64,000 nucleotides of DNA from Pseudomonas nicosulfuronedens (GCF_005877905.1 NZ_SWDV01000027.1:29948-93947); one strand, 5' to 3'. Counted from the stretch's first letter, positions 28,360-38,719 are shown. The notes: generated by a model not told the origin, from the letters alone. Made by a program: numbers and translations.

Positions 28360-29460
28360 TCAGCGCTCGGCGCGGAACCTCAGGTACTCCACGACCTCGT
28401 CCTGTGTTCCGCGAAACTCCACGCGCTCACCCTTGCTCTCGCGCTGGAAGGCATACATCGGGTCGTAATACTCGCCCAGCAGCCCCTCGATCCAGCCGCG
28501 ATGCAGGTCCACTGCGCCGCTGCGTTTCTGCTCGTCCAGCGCCTCGTCCATGATCGCGGCCAGGCGCTGGTAGCGCTCGCCACCCAGACGCTTGACGATG
28601 CCGGACAGGCTCTTGCGCAGGTACGCAGCGAAGGAATCGAAGCCGCCCTCCTCGCCCACCACCTGCACATGGTCGGCGCACAGGTTCACCACGTAGTCCT
28701 TGAGGATGCGCTCCACGCGCTGCTCGAAGCTGTCTTCCAGCCACACCAGCGGGTAGTGCTGCATGCCCTGGTACAGTTCCAGTGGTACCGAGCAGCTGCC
28801 GACGATGCGCCCCTCGTCTTCCAGGACGAACTGCTCCATGCCCGCATGGCGCTTCTTCAGGATGTCGATGGCCAGGCGGTTCTCGAAATCGATCTGCGCC
28901 GGCTGCGGCGTGGCGCGGCGACCGAAGGCGGAGCCGCGATGGTTGGCATGGCCTTCCAGGTCCAGGCTGTTGGCCAACTGGGCGATGACCTCGGTCTTGC
29001 CGGTGCCGGTCAGCCCTCCCACCAGCACGAACTGGCACTCCTCGGTAGCGGCGCGGGTGGTGTCGAAGAGGAAGCCGCGCATCGCCTTGTAGCCGCCGAC
29101 TACCCGCGGGTATTCGATGCCCGCTTCGGTCTTCAGCCACTGCTGGGTAATCTGCGAACGCAGCCCGCCGCGGAAGCAGTACAGGTAGCCCTCAGGGTTG
29201 GCCCTGGCGAAGTTCGCCCAGGCCTCGATGCGCTCTGCCTTGAGCTTGCCGCAGACCAGCTCGTGGCCCAGGGCGATGGCCGCCTGCTGGCCGTGCTGCT
29301 TGTAGCTGGTACCGACCTTCTGCCGCTCGCTGTCGTTCATCAGCGGCAGGTTGATCACGTTGGGGAACGCGCCCTTGGCGAATTCGACCGGGGCGCGGAC
29401 GTCCATCATCTTCACATCACCGAGGAACAGCTCGCGGTAGTGGCGGGTGTTGTCGCGCAT
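28360..29460 (-). CDS. mnmH: tRNA 2-selenouridine synthase
   Basis: A 366-residue enzyme (also called SelU/YbbB) that replaces sulfur in 2-thiouridine-34 of tRNA by selenium, via a geranylated intermediate, using selenophosphate from SelD. An N-terminal rhodanese domain has the catalytic Cys95 ([12 protein letters not shown]), and a P-loop follows (GGLTGTGKT, residues 148-156). The ATG at 29460 shares a base with the selD stop codon (TGATG), and AGGTGGAG lies just upstream inside selD, so translation is coupled to selD. Confidence 0.96.
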   Translation of the reverse strand: MRDNTRHYRELFLGDVKMMDVRAPVEFAKGAFPNVINLPLMNDSERQKVGTSYKQHGQQAAIALGHELVCGKLKAERIEAWANFARANPEGYLYCFRGGLRSQITQQWLKTEAGIEYPRVVGGYKAMRGFLFDTTRAATEECQFVLVGGLTGTGKTEVIAQLANSLDLEGHANHRGSAFGRRATPQPAQIDFENRLAIDILKKRHAGMEQFVLEDEGRIVGSCSVPLELYQGMQHYPLVWLEDSFEQRVERILKDYVVNLCADHVQVVGEEGGFDSFAAYLRKSLSGIVKRLGGERYQRLAAIMDEALDEQKRSGAVDLHRGWIEGLLGEYYDPMYAFQRESKGERVEFRGTQDEVVEYLRFRAER

Positions 29461-30494
29461 CACTCCACCTCGACCGCGTGGCTCTGTCGGCCCACCAGTT
29501 CGCCGATGGGCGCCAGGTCCATGCCCAGCTCCCTGGCCGCGGCGAGGAACTGGGCCTCACCCGCAGGCTCGACCGCCACCAGCAGGCCGCCGCTGGTCTG
29601 CGGGTCACACAGCAGCAATTTGTGCAGTTCCGGCAGCGGAGCGATGCGCTCGCCGTAGCTGTCGAAGTTGCGCAGGGTGCCACCGGGCACACAGCCGGCC
29701 TCGAGGTAGAACTCGACACTGGCCAGGCGTGGTACCGCGTCGTAACGAACCCGGGCAGTCAGGCCGCTGCCATCGGCCATTTCCACCAGATGGCCGAGCA
29801 GGCCGAAACCGGTGACGTCGGTCATCGCCTTCACGCCGTCGAGCTTGCCGAAACGCGCGCCGGGCTTATTCAGGGTGCACATCCAGTCGCGGGCGACGCC
29901 CACGTCCTCGGCGCGCAGCTTGGCCTTCTTCTCGGCGGTGGTGAGGATGCCGATGCCCAGCGGCTTGGTCAGGTACAGCTTGCAGCCGGCAGTGGCGGTG
30001 TCGTTGCGCTTCATGAAGCGCTTCTCCACCAGACCGGTGACAGCCAGGCCGAAGATCGGCTCGGGAGCGTCGATGGAATGCCCGCCGGCCAACGGGATGC
30101 CGGCCTCGTCGCAGACCTTGCGGCCACCGGCGATCACTTCGCGGGCGATTTCCGGCGCCAGCACATTCACCGGCCAACCGAGGATGGCAATCGCCATCAG
30201 CGGATCGCCACCCATGGCGTAGATGTCGCTGATGGCGTTGGTGGCGGCGATACGGCCGAAGTCGAAGGGATCATCGACGATCGGCATGAAGAAATCGGTG
30301 GTAGACACCACGCCGCGCTCGGCGTCGATTTCGTAGACGGCAGCGTCATCGCGCGAGGCGTTGCCGACCCACAGCTTGGGGTCGAGGTTCTGCGCGCCGC
30401 TGCCAGCGAGGATGACCTCCAGAACCTTGGGGGAAATCTTGCAGCCACAGCCGGCACCATGGCTGTACTGGGTCAGGCGGATCGGTTCGCTCAT
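29460..30494 (-). CDS. selD: Selenophosphate synthetase (Cys form)
   Basis: A 344-residue ATP-dependent enzyme producing selenophosphate. The N-terminal active site [10 protein letters not shown] has Cys16 and Lys19, equivalent to the essential Cys17 and Lys20 of E. coli SelD, so this is the cysteine and not the selenocysteine form. ATP-binding and metal residues lie in [20 protein letters not shown] and [11 protein letters not shown]. The ATG at 30494 is the conserved start. It is the first gene of the selD-mnmH operon. selA and selB are not in the window. Confidence 0.97.
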   Translation of the reverse strand: MSEPIRLTQYSHGAGCGCKISPKVLEVILAGSGAQNLDPKLWVGNASRDDAAVYEIDAERGVVSTTDFFMPIVDDPFDFGRIAATNAISDIYAMGGDPLMAIAILGWPVNVLAPEIAREVIAGGRKVCDEAGIPLAGGHSIDAPEPIFGLAVTGLVEKRFMKRNDTATAGCKLYLTKPLGIGILTTAEKKAKLRAEDVGVARDWMCTLNKPGARFGKLDGVKAMTDVTGFGLLGHLVEMADGSGLTARVRYDAVPRLASVEFYLEAGCVPGGTLRNFDSYGERIAPLPELHKLLLCDPQTSGGLLVAVEPAGEAQFLAAARELGMDLAPIGELVGRQSHAVEVE

Positions 30495-30602
30495 CGGGAG
30501 GCTCCGGGCAGGGAAATCAAACGGCGATTCTAGCAAAGCCCGGCTTGGCGGGGCCGGTGCCCCCGGCGTATCGTCGGGCAGTTCGTAACGCGGAGTTGCC
30601 CT

Positions 30603-31640
30603 ATGTCAAAACAGATCGCGCTGGTACTCGGTTCCGGCGGCGCGCGCGGTTATGCGCATATCGGAGTGATCGAGGAGATCGAACGGCGCGGCTATGAAGT
30701 GGTGTGTATCGCCGGCTGCTCCATGGGCGCGGTGATCGGCGGTATCTACGCCGCTGGCAAGCTGGGCGAGTACCGCGACTGGGTGGAAAGCCTGGACTAC
30801 CTCGATGTGCTGCGCCTGCTCGACGTCAGCTTCCGTCTCGGCGCCATCCGCGGCGAGCGAGTATTCGGCAAGATCCACGAAATTCTCGGCGAGATCGACA
30901 TCGAACAGCTGCCGATCCCCTACACGGCCGTGGCCACCGACCTCACCAACCAGCAGGAAATCTGGTTCCAGGAAGGCTGCCTGCACCAGGCCATGCGCGC
31001 CTCGGCGGCGATCCCCAGCCTGTTCACCCCGGTCATGCAGGGCACCCGCATGCTGGTGGACGGCGGCCTGCTCAACCCGCTGCCGATCGTCCCGGTGGTC
31101 TCGACCCACGCCGACCTCATCGTCGCGGTCAACCTCAACGCCACCAACCAGCGCCAGTACTCGCTACCGGTGATCGAACGCCCGCCGGCGCTCAAGGGCC
31201 GTTTCGATTCAGTGATCTCCGGGTTGTCGAACAAGCTGAGCTTCTTCCGCCGCGGCGACGTCGAGCCGCCACCCGAGCTGATCGCCGACGCCCTGCTGCA
31301 CCCGGTGCCGGCCGCCTCCGAAGAACCCGCCGAACCGGAAATGCAGCAACCCGCCGCCGCCCCACAGGCCAAGGGCTCGCCACGCTCGGCCACCGGCAGC
31401 CACGTAATCGACAGCAGCAGCCCGGCCTCGCTGCTGGAACTGGTGAACCAGAGCTTCGAGGTGATGCAGACGTCGCTGGCGCAATACAAGATCGCCGGTT
31501 ACCCGCCGGACATCCTGATCAACGTGCCCAAGCGCGTGTGCCGCTTCTTCGAATTCTACAAAGCCCCCGAACTCATCGCCCTCGGCCGGCAGATCGCCAG
31601 CGATACGCTGGATCGGTATGAGGCGGAGAATCCGTATTGA
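30603..31640 (+). CDS. Patatin-like phospholipase family protein
   Basis: A 345-residue RssA-like protein with the patatin Ser-Asp dyad. The oxyanion motif is GSGGARG (residues 10-16), the nucleophile Ser40 is in GCSMG, and the Asp is in [11 protein letters not shown]. Residues about 235-280 are a Pro/Ala-rich, low-complexity linker before a C-terminal helical part. No signal peptide, so cytoplasmic or membrane-associated. It is divergent from selD with 108 bases between; from memory the PAO1 counterpart is PA1640. Confidence 0.92.
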   Translation: MSKQIALVLGSGGARGYAHIGVIEEIERRGYEVVCIAGCSMGAVIGGIYAAGKLGEYRDWVESLDYLDVLRLLDVSFRLGAIRGERVFGKIHEILGEIDIEQLPIPYTAVATDLTNQQEIWFQEGCLHQAMRASAAIPSLFTPVMQGTRMLVDGGLLNPLPIVPVVSTHADLIVAVNLNATNQRQYSLPVIERPPALKGRFDSVISGLSNKLSFFRRGDVEPPPELIADALLHPVPAASEEPAEPEMQQPAAAPQAKGSPRSATGSHVIDSSSPASLLELVNQSFEVMQTSLAQYKIAGYPPDILINVPKRVCRFFEFYKAPELIALGRQIASDTLDRYEAENPY

Positions 31641-31658
31641 CCGACCAGCGGAAGGCTT

Positions 31659-31702
31659 TTGCCACGCGAGGTAAACGGCGTATGCTTTGGCAAATTTTGC
31701 CA
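31659..31702 (+). promoter_or_regulatory. parDE promoter with ParD operator
   Basis: TTGCCA (31659-31664) and TATGCT (31681-31686) are separated by 16 bases. Directly after lies a perfect palindrome TGGCAAATTTTGCCA (31688-31702; arms TGGCAAA/TTTGCCA, one-base centre), where transcription should begin. TTTTGCCA also occurs over the -35 (31657-31664), giving a third half-site. The layout fits autorepression by a ribbon-helix-helix antitoxin. Confidence 0.65.
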
Positions 31703-31719
31703 TTTCCAAGAGAGCCGGC

Positions 31720-31956
31720 ATGAGCACGATGAATATTTCCCTGCCTGAAGCATTGAAAGGCTTCGTCGATGATCAGGTCAGCCAACGCGGCTACGGTACC
31801 AGTAGCGAATATGTACGCGAGCTGATCCGCAAGGACCAGGACCGCCAGCACCTGCGTGAGCTACTTCTGGCCGGTGCTGCATCCGAGCCAGGCGAAGCCG
31901 TGGATGATGGTTACTTCGAAGCGCTGCGTGACCGCGTGCGCAGGCGCGATTCGTGA
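31720..31956 (+). CDS. parD: ParD-family antitoxin
   Basis: A 78-residue ribbon-helix-helix antitoxin. The N-terminal MNISLPEALKGFVDDQV is the DNA-binding RHH strand and helix, YGTSSEYVRELIRKDQDR is the second helix, and the acidic/basic tail (EPGEAVDDGYFEALRDRVRRR) should wrap the toxin. The ATG at 31720 is chosen for the AAGAGAG site upstream; an in-frame earlier start at 31687 would put the operator in the coding sequence. The toxin start overlaps its stop. Confidence 0.88.
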   Translation: MSTMNISLPEALKGFVDDQVSQRGYGTSSEYVRELIRKDQDRQHLRELLLAGAASEPGEAVDDGYFEALRDRVRRRDS

Positions 31957-32279
31957 AAGCTCGCCCGGTCAGACCCCGGGCCATAGCCCGGCGGGATGTC
32001 GCAGAGTCCTTGGAATACTATCTGAGCGAAGGTGGCGAGAAGGCCGCCTTCGGCTTCATTGACGAGCTACAACGCGCCTATCAGTTGATTGCACGAAACC
32101 CCTCAGCAGCCTCTTCGCGATATGCCCACGAACTGAACATTCCAGGCCTGCGCAGTAGGCCTCTGAAACGCTATCCACACTTGGTGTTCTTCATTGAGCG
32201 AGCCGACGACATCGATGTCTGGCGAGTGCTTAATGGCAAACGGGATATCGCCGACTGGCTGCTGACCAACGAAGGCTAA
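31953..32279 (+). CDS. parE: ParE/RelE-family toxin
   Basis: A 108-residue toxin of the RelE/ParE superfamily: two N-terminal helices (DVAESLEYYLSEGGEKAAFGFIDELQRAYQLIARNP) then a beta sheet with LRSRPLKRYPHLVFFIERADDIDVWRVLNGKRDI. The family inhibits gyrase (ParE) or cleaves mRNA (RelE); the sequence favours ParE. It starts with GTG in a GTGA overlap with the parD stop, with no good ribosome site of its own, so translation is coupled. GC content looks lower than in the neighbouring genes, consistent with acquisition. Confidence 0.88.
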   Translation: MKARPVRPRAIARRDVAESLEYYLSEGGEKAAFGFIDELQRAYQLIARNPSAASSRYAHELNIPGLRSRPLKRYPHLVFFIERADDIDVWRVLNGKRDIADWLLTNEG

Positions 32280-32351
32280 TGTCGCAACTCGTAGGAGCGC
32301 CCCATGGGCGCGATCGTGGGCATTGCCCGCGCAGCAGAGGAATGCGCGAGG

Positions 32352-33044
32352 TCAGGCCTCGCGCAAACGGTAGCCGACGCCGGCTTCGGTCACGATGAAT
32401 CGCGGTGTCGCCGGGTCGTCAGCAAGCTTTTGGCGGAGATGACCAACGACCACCCGCAGGTAATGCGTGTCCTCGGTGTGCGTCGGCCCCCAGATGTCCT
32501 TGAGCAGTTGCTGCTGGGTAACCACCCGGCCGATATGTCGCGCCAGAGTCGAAAGCACCGCGTACTCCTTGCGGGTCAGCGAGACTTCTTCGCCATCGAG
32601 CAGCACGCGGCGGTAGGAGAAATCCACGCTCAGCGGGCCGACCGCAACCACCGCTTCCTGCGTCTCGCCGCTCGCCCCCTGGCGCAGCAGCACACGGATG
32701 CGCGCGAGGAACTCCTGGATACCGAAGGGCTTGGTCACGTAGTCGTTGGCGCCGCTGTCCAGCGCCAGCACCTTCTCGCTTTCGCTGGCGCGCACCGAGA
32801 GCACCAGCACCGGCACCTGCGACCACTCGCGCAGTTCGCGCAGCACGTCCTGGCCGTCCTTGTCCGGCAGGCCGAGGTCGAGCACCACCAGGTCCGGGCG
32901 GCCCAGCGCGGCCTGGGCCAGGCCCTCTTCGCCGGTGCCGGCCTCCAGCACCTTGTAGCCGCCAGCGCTGAGGCTGATGCGGAGGAACTTGCGGATCTGC
33001 GGTTCGTCGTCGACGACCAGGATGGTGGCGGCGCTGGCGTTCAT
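32352..33044 (-). CDS. kdpE: KDP operon response regulator KdpE
   Basis: A 230-residue OmpR-family regulator. The receiver has Asp56 (LVVLDLGLPDKDG) as phosphoacceptor and the conserved Lys in TKPFGIQEF; the C-terminal winged helix ends RFIVTEAGVGYRLRE. It activates kdpFABC under K+ limitation after phosphorylation by KdpD. It starts 40 bases after the kdpD stop. The ATG at 33044 gives the usual length. A candidate KdpE site is upstream of kdpF (40624-40643). Confidence 0.96.
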   Translation of the reverse strand: MNASAATILVVDDEPQIRKFLRISLSAGGYKVLEAGTGEEGLAQAALGRPDLVVLDLGLPDKDGQDVLRELREWSQVPVLVLSVRASESEKVLALDSGANDYVTKPFGIQEFLARIRVLLRQGASGETQEAVVAVGPLSVDFSYRRVLLDGEEVSLTRKEYAVLSTLARHIGRVVTQQQLLKDIWGPTHTEDTHYLRVVVGHLRQKLADDPATPRFIVTEAGVGYRLREA

Positions 33045-33084
33045 CGGCAGTCCGGTCTGGCTGGGGGCGTCCAGCTTGAGCCTT

Positions 33085-35742
33085 TCAGACAGCAGCATCA
33101 AGCTGCTCCAGATCCGGCTGTTGTTGCAGCGGCAGGTGCAGCACGAGGGTGGTGCCACGCCCGTCGATGCCATCTTCGACGGTGATCCGCCCGCCGTGGG
33201 CACCGACCATGCCCTGGCAGATCGCCAGGCCCAGCCCGGTCCCCTGCCCGCCGCGATCACCGCGCGCGGCGGTGTAGAACATGTCGAAGATCTTCTCGCG
33301 CTCGGCCGGCGGAATGCCCGGCCCTTCGTCGCTGACCAGGAAGCGCAACTCGTCATCACCCTGCTCCACCGCCACCCGTAGGCGGCCTTGCGGCGGCGAG
33401 AAGCGCGCGGCGTTTTCCAGCACATTGACCAGCGCCTGCTCGATCAGCGCGGCGTGCACATAGAGCAGCGGCAGTTCCGGCGGTACGCGGGTTTCCACGC
33501 GATACGGGGCAACCACGGCACGCAGGCGATTGAGCGCACTGCCGACGATGTCGCCGGGCGATACCCAGTCGCGCGACAGCTTCAGGCCGCCATGGCCCAG
33601 GCGGGTCATGTCCAGCAGGTTCTGAATGTAGCGGTCCAGGCGTTCGGCCTCGTCGCGAGTGCTTTCCAGCAGCTCGCGGCGATCCGGCGGCGGGATCGCG
33701 TCGCCCAGGGCCAGCAGGCTGTCGATGGCGCCACGCATGGAGGTCAGTGGCGTGCGCAGGTCATGACTGACCGAGGCCAGCAGCGCGCTGCGCAATTGTT
33801 CGGTTTCGCCGTGCAGGCGCGCGGCTTCCAGGTCTTCGGCCAGTCGGGCGCGGGCCAGCGCCTGCGCCAGCGGCTGGCCGAGGGCGGCCAGCAGGCGACG
33901 ACGCGACCCGGACAAAGGTTGCGAATCGCTTGGGCTGACGCCGAGCAGCGCCAGCGGGCCGTCTTCGCCGGACAGCGGCCACCACCACCAGCGCCCGCCC
34001 GGCAGCGTGCCAGTGCCCAGGCCGGCGGGCTGGTCGTGCTGCCAGGCCCAGTCGGCGGCGGCGCGCTCCTGGTCTTCCAGCGGACGGTTCAGCCCACCCT
34101 CGAGCTTCCACTCGCCATTGACCCGGCCGAGCAGGCAGATGTCCAGCTCTTCCCAGCCGCTCAACTGCTGGGCGGCTGCCGCCATCACGGCCTGGCGGTC
34201 GGTGGCGGCGGTGAGCTTGCGCGACAGGTCGAGCATCTGGCTGGTCTCTTCCTGCGTCTCGCGCAGCGCCTGCAATTGCCGGCGCTGACGGGCCGCGAGG
34301 TTGCCGGTGAGGCCGGCCATGAGCAGGAAGAACAGCAGGGTCAGCACGTCCTCTTCGCGCTGGATGGAGAAGGAGAAGTGCGGCGGGATGAACAGGAAGT
34401 CATAGGCCAGGAACGACAGCACCGCGCAGGCCAGCGCCGGACCGAGGCTGCTGCGCACCGCTACCAGCAATACGGCGGCGAGGAACACTAGGGAAATGTT
34501 CGGCAGCTCCAGCACGCTGGCCACCGCCCAGGCCAGGGCACTGGCGCAGCCGGCGGCCAGCGCGGCCAGCGCGTAGTTGCCCCAGGGCCACGGCGTTTGC
34601 GGGCGAGCCTTGAGCGGCGCGAGGTCGGCCTCGCTATCGAGCACGCTGATCTCCAGGCCGTCGCCCAGGCGCAGCAGGCGCGCGGCGAGCCCGCCGCCGA
34701 ACAGCTGGCGATACCAGCGCTGCCGCGAGCGGCCGACCAGCAGCAGTGTGGCGCGACGTTCCTTGGCATGTTCGACCAGGGTTCGTGCGACCTCTCCGCC
34801 GCGCAGTTCGACCACGTCGCCCCCCAGGCGCTCGGCCAGTTGCTGGGCGTTCTGCAACTGCATGCGCGACTCTTCGCTGCGCGCATCGCCCGTATCCACA
34901 TGCACCAGCGACCAGGGCAGGTGCCGGCGCTCGGCCACGCGGCAAGCGTGGCGCACCAGGCGCTCGGCGTTGTGCTCGCCATCCACGCCGACCAGCAGGC
35001 GTCCGCGCACGGCCGGTGCTTCGCCGCCCTGCTGGCGGTAGCGATGGGCAAGGTCGGCATCCACCCGTGCGGCGGCGGTCTGCATGGCCAACTCGCGCAG
35101 CGCGGTGAGGTTGGTCTGGCTGAAGAAGGCGTCGATGGCGGCGCGGGCCTGCTCGGGCACATAGACCTTGCCCTCGCGCAGGCGCTCCAGCAATTCGCGC
35201 GGCGGCAGGTCCACCAACAGCAGTTCGAAGGCCTCCTGCAGCACCCAGTCGGGTACGGTTTCGCGCACCTGTACGCCGGTGATGTCGCGGACATGATCGT
35301 TGAGACTTTCCAGGTGCTGGACGTTGACCGTGGTGTACACGTCGATGCCGGCCGAGAGCAGCTCCTGGATGTCCTGCCAGCGCTTGGCGTGGCGGCTGCC
35401 GGGGGCGTTGCTGTGGGCCAGTTCGTCCACCAGCGCCAGCGTCGGCGGGTCGGCCAGCAGGCCGTCGAGGTCCATTTCCTCCAAGGTGATGCCCCGGTAC
35501 ACGGAACGCTTGAGCGCTTGCTGCGGCAGGCCGGCGAGCAAGGCTTCGGTCTCGGCGCGGCCGTGGGTTTCGACAACGCCGACGCGCAGCTTCACGCCCT
35601 GGCGCAGCTGGCTCTGGGCGGCCAGCAGCATGGCGTAGGTCTTGCCGACCCCCGGCGCGGCGCCGAGGAATACCTTGAGGCGGCCACGGCCCATGGGGGG
35701 CAGGTCAGCCAGCAGGGCGTCGGCGCGGTTGGGGTCGGTCAT
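33085..35742 (-). CDS. kdpD: KDP sensor histidine kinase KdpD
   Basis: An 885-residue membrane kinase. In order: the KdpD domain with Walker A GAAPGVGKT (residues 27-35), a universal-stress-protein-like domain (about 250-370), four membrane helices (about 395-495), a GAF-like region, the HisKA domain with His660 (SVSHDLRTPLTS), and HATPase with NVLENAARFSPP and GTGLGLAICQGMV. It senses K+ limitation and controls KdpE. The ATG at 35742 follows GAGGA. It is separated from kdpC by 154 bases containing a family-D repeat. Confidence 0.97.
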   Translation of the reverse strand: MTDPNRADALLADLPPMGRGRLKVFLGAAPGVGKTYAMLLAAQSQLRQGVKLRVGVVETHGRAETEALLAGLPQQALKRSVYRGITLEEMDLDGLLADPPTLALVDELAHSNAPGSRHAKRWQDIQELLSAGIDVYTTVNVQHLESLNDHVRDITGVQVRETVPDWVLQEAFELLLVDLPPRELLERLREGKVYVPEQARAAIDAFFSQTNLTALRELAMQTAAARVDADLAHRYRQQGGEAPAVRGRLLVGVDGEHNAERLVRHACRVAERRHLPWSLVHVDTGDARSEESRMQLQNAQQLAERLGGDVVELRGGEVARTLVEHAKERRATLLLVGRSRQRWYRQLFGGGLAARLLRLGDGLEISVLDSEADLAPLKARPQTPWPWGNYALAALAAGCASALAWAVASVLELPNISLVFLAAVLLVAVRSSLGPALACAVLSFLAYDFLFIPPHFSFSIQREEDVLTLLFFLLMAGLTGNLAARQRRQLQALRETQEETSQMLDLSRKLTAATDRQAVMAAAAQQLSGWEELDICLLGRVNGEWKLEGGLNRPLEDQERAAADWAWQHDQPAGLGTGTLPGGRWWWWPLSGEDGPLALLGVSPSDSQPLSGSRRRLLAALGQPLAQALARARLAEDLEAARLHGETEQLRSALLASVSHDLRTPLTSMRGAIDSLLALGDAIPPPDRRELLESTRDEAERLDRYIQNLLDMTRLGHGGLKLSRDWVSPGDIVGSALNRLRAVVAPYRVETRVPPELPLLYVHAALIEQALVNVLENAARFSPPQGRLRVAVEQGDDELRFLVSDEGPGIPPAEREKIFDMFYTAARGDRGGQGTGLGLAICQGMVGAHGGRITVEDGIDGRGTTLVLHLPLQQQPDLEQLDAAV

Positions 35743-35802
35743 GGGGCTATCCTCGGAGCGCTTCGGGCGCTCGTTTCACAGGTTGCCGGAGTGCGGGAAA
35801 AG

Positions 35803-35839
35803 CCCCTCACCCCAACCCTCTCCCAGAGGGAGAGGGAGC
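35803..35839. repeat. Family-D palindromic repeat in the kdpC-kdpD gap
   Basis: CCCTCACCCCAACCCTCTCCC is followed by AGAGGGAGAGGG, which can pair back. The element lies 60 bases upstream of the kdpD start, between two genes of one operon. Confidence 0.75.
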
Positions 35840-35896
35840 TGTCCGCTGCAGGTCGGCGACTTCGCGCACCGGCCTGGACGGCTCTGGCGCTGGAGT

Positions 35897-36445
35897 CTAG
35901 CGAGGCAGGCTGGCCAGGGCCATGTTCAACGCCAGCACATTGACCACGGCGGGGCCGATCAGCGGACGTTCGGTGTTGGCTTCCACCAGTTTCTCCAGGC
36001 TCGCCGCCGGTACGCCGCGTTCCAGGGCGATACGCGGCACCTGGTACAACGCGGCGGCGGGCGGCAACTGCGGGTCCAGGCCGCTACCGGAGGTGGTGAC
36101 CAGCGCCAGCGGCACCGGCTGCGCACCGATCTGCTGGGCGGCGGCATCCTTGGCGATGCGTTCGGCCAACGCTGGGTTGCCGGGCGCGAGGTTGCTGGCG
36201 CTGCTGGAGACGGTGGCGAAGTCGCCCGCCGAGGGGCGCGAGTGGAACCACTGGGCGCCGTCGAATTTCTGCGCGATCAGGGCGGAACCCCGGACGTTGC
36301 CCTGGTCGTCGCGCACCAGGCTGCCGTTGGCCTGGTCGTGGAAGGCCACCTGGGCGATGCCGGTGACGGCCAGCGGATAGGCGACGCCGGTGACGGCGCT
36401 GAGCAGGACCAGCGAGGCAATGGCGGGGCGGAGTTGGTTGAGCAT
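35897..36445 (-). CDS. kdpC: Potassium-transporting ATPase subunit KdpC
   Basis: A 182-residue KdpC: one N-terminal membrane helix ([23 protein letters not shown]) and a periplasmic domain with conserved [28 protein letters not shown] and SGSGLDPQL. It stabilises the KdpFABC complex and affects ATP affinity of KdpB. Full length. It is the last gene of kdpFABC and is set off from kdpB by a 203-base gap holding family-A and family-D repeats. Confidence 0.97.
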   Translation of the reverse strand: MLNQLRPAIASLVLLSAVTGVAYPLAVTGIAQVAFHDQANGSLVRDDQGNVRGSALIAQKFDGAQWFHSRPSAGDFATVSSSASNLAPGNPALAERIAKDAAAQQIGAQPVPLALVTTSGSGLDPQLPPAAALYQVPRIALERGVPAASLEKLVEANTERPLIGPAVVNVLALNMALASLPR

Positions 36446-36484
36446 GTTGGTGTTCCTCTGTTGGGTCGGGAGCAGGGCCGGTTA

Positions 36485-36520
36485 CCCTCTCCCCCGCCCT
36501 CTCCCTGAAGGGAGAGGGAG
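36485..36520. repeat. Family-D palindromic repeat in the kdpB-kdpC gap
   Basis: CCCTCTCCC occurs with a direct partial copy and is followed by GAAGGGAGAGGG, giving the palindrome CCCTCTCCCTGAAGGGAGAG plus GG. Copies are at 35803, 45863 and 45957. Confidence 0.8.
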
Positions 36521-36561
36521 TTGTTTGGCGTGTCCGGCCGGCTCGGCGTCAGGCCGCACCT

Positions 36562-36639
36562 GTAGGAGCGAGCTTGCTCGCGAATGCGTTTCCCGGCTGC
36601 GCTGGTGTTGGGGCGGTTCGCGAGCAAGCTCGCTCCTAC
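36562..36639. repeat. Inverted pair of family-A REPs inside the kdp operon
   Basis: The pair is 9 bases downstream (in the operon direction) of the kdpB stop codon and between kdpB and kdpC. A strong intercistronic hairpin here could limit RNA decay of kdpFAB or reduce read-through to kdpC-kdpD-kdpE. Confidence 0.92.
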
Positions 36640-36648
36640 GAAGAGCAG

Positions 36649-38709
36649 TCAGGCGAGGCCGATGGCAACGAGGATCATGTCGATCACCTTGATCCCCACG
36701 AACGGCGCCACCAGCCCGCCCACGCCGTAGATCAGCAGGTTGCGCCGCAGCAGCTGCGAGGCGTCGCTGGCCTGCACGCGCACGCCACGCAGGGCCAGGG
36801 GGATCAGCGCAACGATGATCAGCGCGTTGAATACGATGGCCGAGAGGATGGCGCTCTGCGGGCTGGCCAGCTTCATCACGTTGAGCACGCCCAGTTGCGG
36901 GTAGATACCGGCGAACAGCGCGGGGAGGATGGCGAAATACTTGGCCACGTCGTTGGCTACCGAGAACGTAGTCAGCGCACCGCGGGTCACCAGCAGCTCC
37001 TTGCCCACCTGCACCACGTCCAGCAGCTTGGTCGGGTCGCTGTCCAGGTCCACCAGGTTGGCGGCCTCGCGGGCGGCCTGGGTGCCGTCGTTCATGGCCA
37101 TGCCGACGTCGGCCTGGGCCAGAGCGGGAGCGTCGTTGGCGCCATCGCCGCACATGGCAACCATGCGGCCCTCGCCCTGCTCCTGGCGGATACGCGCCAG
37201 TTTCTTCTCCGGCGTGGCTTCGGCGATCACGTCGTCCACGCCCGCTTCGGCGGCGATGGCGGCGGCGGTCAACGGGTTGTCGCCGGTCACCATCACGGTA
37301 CGGATGCCCATGCGGCGTAGCTCGGCGAAGCGTTCGCGGATGCCCGGCTTGACCACGTCCTTCAGGTGGATGGCACCCAGCAGTTTGCCGTCGGCCACCA
37401 CCAGCAGCGGCGTGCCGCCGCTCTGGGCGATGCGCTCGATCTCCTTGGCCAGGCTTTCGGGCATCTGCGCACGGTCCATGCCGACGAAGGCCAGTGCGGC
37501 GTCCACCGCGCCCTTGCGGTACACGTGACCGTCGATGTTGATGCCCGACAGGCGCGTCTCGGCAGTGAAGGCCACCGGGGTCACGCGGTTGCGGTCCGGC
37601 TCCGGCAGGATGATCTGCGCGCGGAGGAACTCGACGATGGACTTGCCTTCCGGCGTGTCGTCAGCCAGCGAGGCAAGGAAGGCGCCTTCGGCCAGCTCCA
37701 GCGGCTGTACGCCGGGGGCAGTGTGCAGCGCACTGCAACGACGGTTGCCGAAGGTGATGGTGCCGGTCTTGTCGAGCATCAGCACGTGCACGTCCCCCGC
37801 CGCTTCCACGGCGCGGCCGGACTTGGCGATGACATTCAGGCGCACCAGGCGGTCCATGCCGGCGATGCCGATGGCCGAGAGCAGGCCACCGATGGTGGTG
37901 GGGATCAGCGTCACCAGCAGCGCCACCAGGAACACCAGCGGCAGGTTGCCGCCGGCGAACAGGGCGAAGGGCTTCAGGGTGACGACCACCAGCAGGAAGA
38001 TCAGCGTCAGGCCGATCAGCAGGATGTCCAGCGCCACTTCGTTGGGGGTCTTCTGGCGCTTGGCGCCTTCCACCAGGGCGATCATCCGGTCGAGGGTGGA
38101 TTCGCCGGGGTTGGCGGTGATCTTTACCAGCAGCCAGTCGGAGACCAGCCGGGTGTTACCGGTCACGGCCGAGCGGTCGCCGCCGGACTCGCGGATCACC
38201 GGCGCGGATTCGCCGGTGATGGCGGCTTCGTTGACCGCCGCCACGCCTTCGATCACCTCGCCGTCGCCGGGGATCAGCTCGCCGGCTTCGACGCGCACCA
38301 CATCCCCCTTGCGCAGGCTGCTGGCGGCGACTTTCTCGAAATTGCCGCTGGCCGTGCGACGCATCGCCTGCAAGCCCTGGGTGCCAGCCTTGAGGCTGTC
38401 GGCGCGGGCCTTGCCACGGCCCTCGGCGAGGGCCTCGGCGAAGTTGGCGAAGAGCACGGTGAACCAGAGCCACACGGCGATCTGCACGGCAACGAAGGTC
38501 GGTACAGCTTCACCACCGACCACGCAAAGCACAGTGGTCAGCACGGCGGTCAGGGCCACCACCAGCATCACCGGCGAGCGTTGCAACTGGCGCGGGTCGA
38601 GCTTGACGAAGGCCTGCAGCAGCGCCGGCTTCCACAGGGCGGACAGCGCGGTGGTCGGGCGTTTCTCGACGGCCTTGTTCAAGGCCAGTTCCTGGGTTTT
38701 AGCGTTCAT
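36649..38709 (-). CDS. kdpB: Potassium-transporting P-type ATPase subunit KdpB
   Basis: A 686-residue P-type ATPase catalytic subunit. Phosphorylated Asp313 is in [11 protein letters not shown], the actuator motif is TGESAPV, and the hinge motif is [16 protein letters not shown]; the KTPNE-type region after the second helix pair ([11 protein letters not shown]) is specific to KdpB. It drives high-affinity K+ uptake through KdpA. It starts 10 bases after kdpA. Full length. Confidence 0.98.
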   Translation of the reverse strand: MNAKTQELALNKAVEKRPTTALSALWKPALLQAFVKLDPRQLQRSPVMLVVALTAVLTTVLCVVGGEAVPTFVAVQIAVWLWFTVLFANFAEALAEGRGKARADSLKAGTQGLQAMRRTASGNFEKVAASSLRKGDVVRVEAGELIPGDGEVIEGVAAVNEAAITGESAPVIRESGGDRSAVTGNTRLVSDWLLVKITANPGESTLDRMIALVEGAKRQKTPNEVALDILLIGLTLIFLLVVVTLKPFALFAGGNLPLVFLVALLVTLIPTTIGGLLSAIGIAGMDRLVRLNVIAKSGRAVEAAGDVHVLMLDKTGTITFGNRRCSALHTAPGVQPLELAEGAFLASLADDTPEGKSIVEFLRAQIILPEPDRNRVTPVAFTAETRLSGINIDGHVYRKGAVDAALAFVGMDRAQMPESLAKEIERIAQSGGTPLLVVADGKLLGAIHLKDVVKPGIRERFAELRRMGIRTVMVTGDNPLTAAAIAAEAGVDDVIAEATPEKKLARIRQEQGEGRMVAMCGDGANDAPALAQADVGMAMNDGTQAAREAANLVDLDSDPTKLLDVVQVGKELLVTRGALTTFSVANDVAKYFAILPALFAGIYPQLGVLNVMKLASPQSAILSAIVFNALIIVALIPLALRGVRVQASDASQLLRRNLLIYGVGGLVAPFVGIKVIDMILVAIGLA

Positions 38710-38719
38710 TGCAGGTTCC

